Of a DNA stretch of 64,000 nt, positions 16,331 to 24,708 are shown piece by piece. The stretch is from contig JAWKLG010000015.1 of assembly GCA_041392845.1 (NCBI GenBank), forward strand, positions 62,001-126,000. The letters are read 5' to 3'. The notes beneath the pieces are model-generated. The model had not been told where the DNA came from, did not search any database, and saw only the letters and a program-made list of their open reading frames with translations. The stretch's first letter is position 1; each line of letters opens with the position of its first letter. The stretch is from JAGQWW01 sp041392845 (GTDB lineage: Bacteria > Bacteroidota > Bacteroidia > Chitinophagales > Saprospiraceae). The position numbers and the translations under genes were made by a program.

Positions 16331-17404
16331 ATGAACACAACAGTTCGGACATTAGGTCTGATTACCCTTTTGATTTTGACTGTCAGTTTGGGCTTCCATG
16401 CTTGTAAAGTTGATTCAAATGGCAATAAAAAAGATATTGCTTACCAAAAAATCGAAGGTGAAACCATGGGAACGACTTACCATGTCACCTACAGCGATTC
16501 TCTGGAAAGAAATTTCAAACATGAGATAGATTCACTTTTGATTCAAATAAACCAGGAGGTTTCTACCTACATTCCCAACTCATTTATATCTCAGTTTAAC
16601 AAAACGGCCGTTGAAAAAGATCTTTTGGGACCCAATGCAAAACCGGTTGCACCTCATTTTTATAAAAATCTTGAAAAATCATTTGAGATTTTCCACCTGA
16701 CTGATGGAGCTTTTGACCCTACCGTTATGCCCTTGGTGAATTATTGGGGATTCGGATACGATGAGCATCGGGCTATAACCAATGTAGATTCAGTTAAAGT
16801 AGATTCTCTTCGAAGAAATTTTGTGGGTTTTAGAAAAATCAAATACGACGTCACTGTTGTGATGAAAACTTCTCCGGGCGTCGAGTTGGATTTCAGTGCT
16901 TTGGCAAAGGGTTACGGAGTTGATGCTGTCGCAGAATTGTTGGATAAAATGGGTTGTAAAAACTACCTGGTTGAGATTGGAGGGGAAGTTAAAGCAAAGG
17001 GTGAAAATCCAAGAGGAGAATTTTGGGTAGTTGGAATCAATACCCCCAAAGAAGGTGTAGCTTCCAATGATTTTCAAACTACAGTTGCTTTACCAAACCT
17101 TGCTTTAGCTACTTCAGGTAATTACAGAAATTTTTATCAGGTCGATTCGCTGATATTCAGCCATACCATCAATCCAAATACAGGATTTCCCGAAAGAAGT
17201 AAACTTTTAAGTGCATCCATATTTGCTAAGGATTGCATCAATGCTGATGCCATCGCAACGGCTTGTATGGTCATGGGACTCGATAAAGCATATGATTTTG
17301 CACTTTCTCAAACCGGAGTTGAAGCCTACTTGATTTATGGAAGTGATGAAGGAACGTTGGAAGTAAAATACACGCCGGGGCTGGAAAAGCTTATTAAAGA
17401 ATAG
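16331..17404 (+). CDS. apbE: FAD:protein FMN transferase (ApbE)
   Basis: ApbE moves FMN from FAD onto a Thr of target flavoproteins such as Rnf or Nqr subunits, acting outside the cytoplasmic membrane. The 357-residue product begins with a lipoprotein signal (lipobox ending FHAC, C25). Family blocks are all present: ETMGTTYHVTY, DGAFDPTVMPLVNYWGFG, LDFSALAKGYGVDAVAEL, VEIGGEVKAKGENPRGEFW, HTINPNTGFPERS and the metal-site stretch NADAIATACMVMG. It follows DoxX by 2 bp. No Nqr or Rnf gene lies in the window. Confidence 0.95.
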   Translation: MNTTVRTLGLITLLILTVSLGFHACKVDSNGNKKDIAYQKIEGETMGTTYHVTYSDSLERNFKHEIDSLLIQINQEVSTYIPNSFISQFNKTAVEKDLLGPNAKPVAPHFYKNLEKSFEIFHLTDGAFDPTVMPLVNYWGFGYDEHRAITNVDSVKVDSLRRNFVGFRKIKYDVTVVMKTSPGVELDFSALAKGYGVDAVAELLDKMGCKNYLVEIGGEVKAKGENPRGEFWVVGINTPKEGVASNDFQTTVALPNLALATSGNYRNFYQVDSLIFSHTINPNTGFPERSKLLSASIFAKDCINADAIATACMVMGLDKAYDFALSQTGVEAYLIYGSDEGTLEVKYTPGLEKLIKE

Positions 17405-17440
17405 AGGTTTTAACTAGAGAATTTACGATTTACGGTTTAC

Positions 17441-17542
17441 GGTTTACGAAGCCTTTTTAAATAACAAAAAGCGAAGTTCGAACACCGAATAGCGTAACCT
17501 TTAGATATTCATCAGATTATATTACCTGCTAGGTGATAGCGC
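17441..17542 (-). repeat. Dispersed intergenic repeat copy
   Basis: Between apbE and the exonuclease gene, this stretch read on the minus strand contains GGTTACGCTATTCGGTGTTCG, then TTCGCTTTTTGTT and TAAACCGTAAA. It is nearly the same as the start of the second unit of the tandem array at 27392. A tandem TTTACGG motif (17434-17450) sits at its edge. The copy at 1738-1838 is more decayed. Confidence 0.7.
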
Positions 17543-17572
17543 ATTAAAAAAAAAGAAAATTAGTTTAACAAT

Positions 17573-18391
17573 ATGGACATTCAGGTTAAAAAGGATTTGG
17601 TATTTTTTGATATTGAATCTACAGGTTTAAATATTTTAAGAGACAGGATTATTCAAATTGCTTGTATGAAATTAAGCAAAAACAAACCTGAACCCGAGGA
17701 GCTTTCTTTACTTGTTAATCCCGGAATCCCCATTTCAGAAGAAGCCATGGCGGTGCATGGTATCACTCCTCAGGATGTAGCAAACAAGCCTACCTTTCAA
17801 CAAGTTGCCCAGCAATTATATGATTTCATTGGGGATGCGGACCTGGGTGGTTACAATGCGATTAGGTTTGACATCCCCATGTTGATGGAAGAATTTGCAA
17901 GGGTTGGATTGGATTTTGACATCGCACAAAGAAGGTTGATTGATGTGCAGAGACTTTTCTACAAAATGGAGCCAAGAACCCTAAAGGCAGCCGTGAAATT
18001 TTATTGTAATACTGAATTTGAAGATGCACATGATGCCCTTCATGATGTAAGAGCAACCTTAGACGTATTCAAAGGTCAATTAAAAATGTACGACGGAGTC
18101 GACTATACAGATCCAGATGGGAATGTAATAAAAGCCCCAATTGTAAATGATATCAAGGCATTGCATGACTTTACCAACGATTTGAAAATCATAGATGTTA
18201 CCCAGAAACTAAAATTAGACAATAACGGCAATGTAGTTTTCAATTTTGGAAAATACATGGGCAAGCCTGTTGGCCCAACTCTGGCTAGAGACAAACAATA
18301 CTATCATTGGATTTTGGAAAAAGAGTTTTCTTCTCAGGTAAAGAAGATGGTAAGGGACCTGGTGAAAGAATATGAGAAGGAAAGAGGTTAA
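17573..18391 (+). CDS. 3'-5' exonuclease, DnaQ/DEDDh type
   Basis: The 272-residue protein has an N-terminal exonuclease domain with the DEDDh residues: D13 and E15 in DIESTGL, the second Asp in YNAIRFDIPML, and HDALHD (HxAxxD form) for the last His and Asp. This degrades single-stranded or mismatched DNA ends from the 3' side. The C-terminal 100 residues (FNFGKYMGKPVG, then YYHWILEKEFSSQVK) form the small domain seen in exonuclease-X-like bacterial proteins. No polymerase subunit is next to it, so it is more likely a stand-alone repair exonuclease than the replicative proofreading subunit. Its stop codon lies within a terminator hairpin. Confidence 0.9.
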   Translation: MDIQVKKDLVFFDIESTGLNILRDRIIQIACMKLSKNKPEPEELSLLVNPGIPISEEAMAVHGITPQDVANKPTFQQVAQQLYDFIGDADLGGYNAIRFDIPMLMEEFARVGLDFDIAQRRLIDVQRLFYKMEPRTLKAAVKFYCNTEFEDAHDALHDVRATLDVFKGQLKMYDGVDYTDPDGNVIKAPIVNDIKALHDFTNDLKIIDVTQKLKLDNNGNVVFNFGKYMGKPVGPTLARDKQYYHWILEKEFSSQVKKMVRDLVKEYEKERG

Positions 18392-18411
18392 AAATTAGCT
18401 TAACCTCTTTC
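18380..18411. terminator. Bidirectional terminator between convergent genes
   Basis: Perfect 12-bp arms GAAAGAGGTTAA and TTAACCTCTTTC flank an 8-nt loop. The left arm includes the exonuclease stop codon. It serves both the exonuclease gene and the convergent NHL-repeat gene. Confidence 0.8.
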
Positions 18412-18421
18412 TTTAAATTCG

Positions 18422-19504
18422 CTAAAAAACTTGTATTTGACCGGTCCAAACTGCATGATTATCAATAGCCAGAATAAAATACCTTCCTCTTTTTAATTCT
18501 TGGCAATCGATAAAATTACCCCTTGTCTTTAAAGAGATCTGTCCTAAAATGTTGTAAACAATAATTTGGTCAAAATACCGGTTCGTTATTTCAAATGTAT
18601 TGGCCTGATTTGAAATTATCGTAAGATCTTTTTTGATTTCGCTCCTTGTACCGGTTGGCTTTATTTTTCTCAATACCACCGCATTGGGAGTCTTCAATCC
18701 ACCTAAACCTGGAGCAATAAAATCAGATAAATAATTCCCGTCTTTATCAAACATTTTCACACTATTTGTAGCTCCATTTCCGATAAGAATATTTCCATTG
18801 GGTAAGTGGGCGAAACCCTCGGATTTGGACAATCCAGATAGGAATTCTCCTAAGTAGTTACCATTTGAATCAAATCTTTTTACAGCAGTACCATCATAAT
18901 CCAAAACCAACAAATCTCCATTTTCATCAAACCAAATATTGGTTGGTCCGACAAGATTTGAACTAATAAACAAACCCAAATCCTGACCGTCTTTATCAAA
19001 TTTCCTTACATAATCCTGGGTGTAAGAGGAAACGTACAAATTACCCTGTGCATCCCAATCCATGCCTATACTCTGAGGTACACTTTCTGACGTAAAATTA
19101 TTTATAAAGGTTCCATCAAATTTGTAGCGTTTGACCAAACCATTACCCTCCCATTGAAGAACATACAATAAAGAGTCAGGCCCTAAGCTCATTCTTGTAG
19201 GACCAATTATACCATAAGCAAATTCGGATAGGAAATCGCCGGTATTAGCATCAAACTTGGAGATACGGTTGGTTCCAAAGTTGGAAATCAGAACTGTTCC
19301 TTCTTCTTCTAAAAAGAAAATGTCCTGGGGCCAATTGAGGTGATCTGAAATAAAAACTTCCGGATTGGTTCCATCTGCATCATATTTCAAAATTTGCCAG
19401 GGAGGTTGGTCAAAATTTCCGGCATCGCTGACATAAACATTAAAATCCTGCCCAAATAACAGGAAAGGAACAAGGCATAGAATTCCTAGTAGATAATTTT
19501 TCAT
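18422..19504 (-). CDS. Secreted NHL-repeat beta-propeller protein with T9SS sorting domain
   Basis: From the ATG at 19504 the product starts with a signal peptide (MKNYLLGILCLVPFLLFGQ). It then holds about six NHL/SMP-30-like blades (KFDANTGDFL, RYKFDGTFINNF, KFDKDGQDLG, RFDSNGNYLGEF, MFDKDGNYLSDF). The last 75 residues (from about 285) carry the type A T9SS sorting pattern with IVYNILGQI and a final Val-Phe. It should be exported across both membranes and attached to, or released from, the surface. NHL propellers bind proteins or sugars; a lyase-like function cannot be excluded. The in-frame sequence before 19504 adds only non-signal residues. Confidence 0.85.
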   Translation of the reverse strand: MKNYLLGILCLVPFLLFGQDFNVYVSDAGNFDQPPWQILKYDADGTNPEVFISDHLNWPQDIFFLEEEGTVLISNFGTNRISKFDANTGDFLSEFAYGIIGPTRMSLGPDSLLYVLQWEGNGLVKRYKFDGTFINNFTSESVPQSIGMDWDAQGNLYVSSYTQDYVRKFDKDGQDLGLFISSNLVGPTNIWFDENGDLLVLDYDGTAVKRFDSNGNYLGEFLSGLSKSEGFAHLPNGNILIGNGATNSVKMFDKDGNYLSDFIAPGLGGLKTPNAVVLRKIKPTGTRSEIKKDLTIISNQANTFEITNRYFDQIIVYNILGQISLKTRGNFIDCQELKRGRYFILAIDNHAVWTGQIQVF

Positions 19505-19857
19505 AATTCGGGTGTTTGGTGAGTGAAGTAGCAATTTAAGACCCACCGTTTAAATTTTATTACTCAAAAAGGAATTTGAAATTGGGATGACAAAACCTTA
19601 TTGCCTGATTATCAATGAAATTAATGACAGATTGGTTAAAAGTTGAACTATCCGAATATGAATGAAGGGGCTATTTTTAATTATCCTTAAATTTCAAAGT
19701 GAATGAAATTTAAACCACTATTGGAAAAAAGCTTTCTAATCCTAAAATTTCTCCTGCAATCCTGAACAAGCCTATATCGGAATGTTTTCTCATTAATGCG
19801 AATGCTTTCACCATTAGCTTTCGTATGTTGCACTAGAAACAACCGGAAAGGAGCCAC
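19505..19857. other. Gene-free divergent intergenic region
   Basis: This 353-bp stretch separates the minus-strand NHL gene from tamB. It must hold both promoters. I see no repeat-family copy, RNA gene or convincing TAnnTTTG promoter pair. AAAGGAG at 19847-19853 lies 4 nt before the tamB start and looks like a Shine-Dalgarno site, which is uncommon in this phylum. Confidence 0.5.
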
Positions 19858-22800
19858 TTGAAGAAATATTTGAAATACACCTTAGTAATTTTGTTAGCCT
19901 TGTTCATCCTTCTTGGACTGGCTGTTCAATTGCCGGTGGTTCAGAATTGGGGGAAAGATTTCGCCATTAATTTTGTAGAAAAAAAGACAGGTGCCACCAT
20001 CCAAATCAACGAACTGGGATTCAATATTTTTGGAGACGTTTGGTTGAGGGATGTTAAGATTATTCGTCCAGACGACGAAGATTTTTTAAACCTGGAATCC
20101 CTTGATACTGACCTTTCAATTACCGACCTTCTACGATCAAAAATTTACCTGGAATCAAGTGAAATCAAAGGTTTAACTTCTGACATTTATCAAAGTCAGG
20201 ACAGTACCTGGAGTTATGATTTTTTCATCAATGGATTTCAAAGCAAGGATGCTTCATCCACAAAAGAAGATGACAATTCAGAATCCGGCTGGTCTTTTTC
20301 ATTCGATGAAGTGGCACTTTCTGACATTGATGTACAATACAGAAGTGAACTAAGCGGCGATAGTATTTTAATAAAATTAGAAAAGTTTGAAGGAGAATTG
20401 GCAGGAACCAGTATTCCTGATTTATTTGAAGTAGAAGATGCCGTGATTCATGGACTTAATTTATTTGTTGGCATCAAAGCAAGCGAAAATCCCGATACGA
20501 GTGCTACCCTTCCATTATTAAAAATAGACCCGCTTGAAATTTACAATTCCTCCATTTATTATACCGATAAGTCATCTATCATTTTTAAAACCAGCCTGGA
20601 CACCTTAAAAGTCAATCCAAAAATGCTGGACTTGAATGAGCAGCAATATGTGCTTGAAGATATTTTATTAGGCCAGCCGGACATAGAAGTTTACCAAATC
20701 AATCCGTCGGGAGCGACTTCAAAGCCAAGTCCTTTTTATCTACCAGACCAAATCATTGAAGTAAAGAATGCTGTTTTTCATAATGCGAACTTTTTATACA
20801 GTTCTTCATCGCAAGACAGTATTCAATTAGAATTCAATTTCTATCAATTGAATTCTGAAATAAACTCATTTGCCTTACAATCAGAACTTCTGGAATTCGA
20901 TTTTACTTCATTTTCCGCTTCTTTAGATTCCAGCCATCAACAATCGATTTCAATAAATGGAAAAGGAAAACTGAACTCAGAAAAATCGGACATTCCCAAT
21001 CTTGAAGCCAGAATGGGCCAAAATTTTATACATTTAAAGCTTGATGGGCCTCCAGTTTTTGGAAGGTATTTAGACAGTACATTGCTTCAAAACCAACAAG
21101 GGAATCTTGAGATATTAGATTCAAAACTTATTCCGGTTGATTTGATGTCTGCCATAGGGATTCCGGACACCTTCGATAAGGCCTTGAATCCATTTAAGAA
21201 TAATCCTGCCATTTTAAAAGGAGGAATCAACCTGAACAATAACAAGGTGGGTTTTGAGCAATTCAGTCTGAAACAAAACAAAACCCTAGATTTTCTTTTC
21301 GAAGGTTATATCAATGATGCCTTTTCTACCGAAAGAATGGCTGAATTAAATATTGCAAAGCTTGAAATCAGCGACCAGGGGCTACAGGCCATCAACCAAT
21401 TGAGTGGAGATATTACTGATTTTAAAAATTCAATTGTTTTAAATGGACAATTAGAAGGTAATACGAATCTTTTTGGAGGCGACATTCAAATTGTGACCGA
21501 TAGAAATGAGGTTAGCATTAAAGGGAATCTGAACCTGGAAAAAGAAACCTATGAAGCTAAAGCAAGCATCCAGGCTTCCAATTATGTCCAACTAATCAAA
21601 CGAGATGGTCTGCCCGCTAAAATTGGAGGAGATTTCTCTATAAAAGGGGAAGGATTCGATCCTGAAACTGCCAATTTTGAATATACTGCAGACCTTTCTG
21701 AGTTTGAATGGAAAGATTATTCTTATAAAAAAATAAAATCAGAGGGGACTCTGGCCAATGAAAACTTCGAAGCAGATGTATTAATTGAGGATCCCAATAT
21801 CAAAATCGATATCCAAGCTAACATCTTACAAATTGCTCATCAACCCAGAATCAAACTAAATGGCGGTATTGAAAAAGCAAGATTGGATACCCTCAATTTG
21901 AGTTCAAAAATCAGAAATCTTAGTGCAATTCTTATTGCTGATTTAAAAGGAGACGACCCTGCCAAAATGAATGGTAGTTTGTTTCTAACCAAGGTAAGCC
22001 TGGTAACACTAGACACCAGCTATTTTTCCGACACCATTTCTATAAACAGTAGCTATGCTGACGGCAAATCAGACATTTCCATTGAATCAGATATTGGAGA
22101 TTTGGAATACAGCGGAACTATTTTAATAACCTCCTTACCTGATTATATTTTACGTTCTCTCAACGAACATTTGCCATTAGAACTGGAAACTTCCGATACC
22201 TTACAAAGTAGTGGTTATGCGGACATAAGTTTTAAAGTAGAGCGTGTTACGGACATCACTTCCTTACTGGTTCCCGGTCTAAATGAAGTTGAAGGAATGA
22301 ACTTCCAGGCAAAATATAATGCAAACACCAATGAACTTCGAGGCGGACTGAATGCAGGATTGTTAGATTATCAAGGAATAAAAATCCATAAAACCAATCT
22401 GGAATTGGTTATTACCCGGGATTCTTTTGAGTCAATCATGCAAATTGATTCTGTAATCAGTAAAGTTCTGGATGTTCCAAAATTTGCTGTAGTTGCATCC
22501 CTGGAAAACGATACACTTTATTCCGACATACAAATCACCAGGGATTCTCAAAAATTGGTACAAATTAATTCTGTTTTGTACCAAGAGGAAGATCAATACC
22601 ATCTCTCACTGGTTCCAGGCGAACAAATCATCAATGCAGAAAAATGGCAGGTCAATCCTGACAATTATATTCAAGTAAGTAGAGGTCTGGCCTACGACGG
22701 AAAAGTAAAACTGACCAAAGGAAACAAATCGGTGAGTATTTCCGGTCTGGGAGTTTCAGATACTTCTTCACATTATGGCGTGAAGTTTAACAATTTGGAT

Positions 22801-24708
22801 TTGGATGGTTTCACCAGTTTATTGGCTGATGACTTTGAAGATTTTCAGGGAAGCCTATCCGGAGAGATCGATGCTAAAGCTGTATTTGTTGAACCCATTA
22901 TTGATGGGCAAATCAAGCTGAATTCTTTTTCCTATCAGGGAGAAACGCTGGGTAACCTTGAAGCAAAATTTAAGAAAACCGCAGATAAAAAATTGCTTTT
23001 GGACTTATTAGGTACAGGTGATGCCCTCGATATGGAAGGCAAAATCGATTATGCACTGGAGACCGATAAGGTAAAAGGCAATTTGGTTTTAAATGAAATA
23101 AAGATGAATCCAATTGGCCCTTTCGTAGCGGCTTACGGAGACAGCATACGTGGAAGGTTGAATGGAAAAGTGAATCTTTCAGGTACATTTTCCAATCCTG
23201 AACTTGATGGTTTTATTCAAATGAATAATTTGGGGGCTCATGTTAAAGCCACCAATACAACTTACAATATACCTTCAGGAGAGGTTAATTTTAAAAATGA
23301 AAAATTACAGATAGGGACCTTAAATATTGAAGATGAACAGGGAAATTCCGGTTCTATTTCAGGGGACATTACCTTTAATTCTCTTACAGCCTTCAATTAT
23401 AAATTGAAAGCAAACACAACAAATTTTCTCTTTTTAAATACGGATAAGGTAGAAGATCTGGACTATTTTGGTGTAATCAAATCGTCTGTAGATTTGAATA
23501 TCACCGGAGACAATAATGCAACCCAGGTTACCGGCTCAATAGAAGTTGCGGATGAAACTCATTTTAAAATGGCGCTTCCTGAAAGCAGACAATTTGATAA
23601 AAAAGAGGGACTAATTAAGTTTGTAAGAAGGGATGCTCCTAAAATTGAAGAGGAATTAAAACCCGAAAACAATAGAATCGGAGGTTTTGATAATCACCAA
23701 TTAGAAGTAAACGCAAGGATTGAAATCGATGAAAAAGCAAGCTTACGAATCATCATTGACCCAAGATCAGAAGACTTTTTGGAAGTTTCAGGAGAAGGAA
23801 ATCTTGTTTTCCGAATGGAGAAGAGCGGATATATGAGTTTAAACGGTGCCTATCAGGTTACGGATGGCGCTTACAATCTTTCTTTTTATGAATTGATCCG
23901 AAGAAAATTCAAAATCCAAAAAGGTTCCCAACTTCGATGGACTGGCGACCCGCAAAACCCTGAAGCAGATATAACAGGAGTTTATGAAGTTGAAACTTCG
24001 CCCACTCCACTGTTATCAAATACAGAAAATGCTTCTAACGCCCGCAGGGTACCCTTTGAGGTTAGAATGCAAATTGAAGGAAAAATTCAAAAACCGGAAA
24101 TCGATTATTCCCTTCACCTATCTGATAAAGCAAGTACTTCTTTTAAATCAGCCATTGAAACGAGACTTGCCTTGATGAATCGACAGCAAAATGAAAAATC
24201 AAAACAAGTTTTTGCGCTTTTGGTCCTTGGAAGTTTCCTTACTTCAGATGGTGCCAGCAATGAAAATGTAATAGCATCCAAAGCATACCGAAGTGTTAGC
24301 GAAATGCTCACTTCACAATTGAACACATTATCGGAAAAATACATCAAAGGTATAGACATTAACCTTGGCTTGGATCTTACCGATTCTGATAATTCGAATG
24401 TGCCTGATGCCGCTGTGTCATTGAATCTAAAAAAACAATTATTCAATGATAATTTCACGGTGAGTGTAGGTGGAAATTATGGACAAAACGAAAACCCGGA
24501 TGCAGCCAATCTTACAACAGATATTGAAATCGCCTATAAATTGACAGACGATGGCAGATTTCAATTGAGTGTTTACAGAAAAGGAGAATACGAAGGAGAA
24601 ATCGAAGGGGATGTTGTCAAAACCGGAGTAACCCTGGTTTTCATCAAGAATTTTGATGAATTCAAAGAGATATTTGAAAAAAACAAAGAGAAGAAAAAAG
24701 GAAAATGA
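19858..24708 (+). CDS. tamB: TamB-like translocation/assembly module protein
   Basis: The 1616-residue protein has one N-terminal membrane anchor (residues 5-27, TLVILLALFILLGLAVQLP). A very long repetitive beta-rich, groove-like region follows, and the conserved TamB C-terminal domain starts at about residue 1130 (SGEGNLVFRMEKSGYMSLNG, GAYNLSFYELIRRKFKIQKG). TamB/AsmA-type proteins bridge the periplasm and are implicated in lipid transport and in assembly of outer-membrane proteins. The start is the TTG at 19858: no Met follows before the anchor, and AAAGGAG lies just upstream. It overlaps the next gene by 4 bp (ATGA), so the two are translationally coupled. Confidence 0.93.
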   Translation: MKKYLKYTLVILLALFILLGLAVQLPVVQNWGKDFAINFVEKKTGATIQINELGFNIFGDVWLRDVKIIRPDDEDFLNLESLDTDLSITDLLRSKIYLESSEIKGLTSDIYQSQDSTWSYDFFINGFQSKDASSTKEDDNSESGWSFSFDEVALSDIDVQYRSELSGDSILIKLEKFEGELAGTSIPDLFEVEDAVIHGLNLFVGIKASENPDTSATLPLLKIDPLEIYNSSIYYTDKSSIIFKTSLDTLKVNPKMLDLNEQQYVLEDILLGQPDIEVYQINPSGATSKPSPFYLPDQIIEVKNAVFHNANFLYSSSSQDSIQLEFNFYQLNSEINSFALQSELLEFDFTSFSASLDSSHQQSISINGKGKLNSEKSDIPNLEARMGQNFIHLKLDGPPVFGRYLDSTLLQNQQGNLEILDSKLIPVDLMSAIGIPDTFDKALNPFKNNPAILKGGINLNNNKVGFEQFSLKQNKTLDFLFEGYINDAFSTERMAELNIAKLEISDQGLQAINQLSGDITDFKNSIVLNGQLEGNTNLFGGDIQIVTDRNEVSIKGNLNLEKETYEAKASIQASNYVQLIKRDGLPAKIGGDFSIKGEGFDPETANFEYTADLSEFEWKDYSYKKIKSEGTLANENFEADVLIEDPNIKIDIQANILQIAHQPRIKLNGGIEKARLDTLNLSSKIRNLSAILIADLKGDDPAKMNGSLFLTKVSLVTLDTSYFSDTISINSSYADGKSDISIESDIGDLEYSGTILITSLPDYILRSLNEHLPLELETSDTLQSSGYADISFKVERVTDITSLLVPGLNEVEGMNFQAKYNANTNELRGGLNAGLLDYQGIKIHKTNLELVITRDSFESIMQIDSVISKVLDVPKFAVVASLENDTLYSDIQITRDSQKLVQINSVLYQEEDQYHLSLVPGEQIINAEKWQVNPDNYIQVSRGLAYDGKVKLTKGNKSVSISGLGVSDTSSHYGVKFNNLDLDGFTSLLADDFEDFQGSLSGEIDAKAVFVEPIIDGQIKLNSFSYQGETLGNLEAKFKKTADKKLLLDLLGTGDALDMEGKIDYALETDKVKGNLVLNEIKMNPIGPFVAAYGDSIRGRLNGKVNLSGTFSNPELDGFIQMNNLGAHVKATNTTYNIPSGEVNFKNEKLQIGTLNIEDEQGNSGSISGDITFNSLTAFNYKLKANTTNFLFLNTDKVEDLDYFGVIKSSVDLNITGDNNATQVTGSIEVADETHFKMALPESRQFDKKEGLIKFVRRDAPKIEEELKPENNRIGGFDNHQLEVNARIEIDEKASLRIIIDPRSEDFLEVSGEGNLVFRMEKSGYMSLNGAYQVTDGAYNLSFYELIRRKFKIQKGSQLRWTGDPQNPEADITGVYEVETSPTPLLSNTENASNARRVPFEVRMQIEGKIQKPEIDYSLHLSDKASTSFKSAIETRLALMNRQQNEKSKQVFALLVLGSFLTSDGASNENVIASKAYRSVSEMLTSQLNTLSEKYIKGIDINLGLDLTDSDNSNVPDAAVSLNLKKQLFNDNFTVSVGGNYGQNENPDAANLTTDIEIAYKLTDDGRFQLSVYRKGEYEGEIEGDVVKTGVTLVFIKNFDEFKEIFEKNKEKKKGK

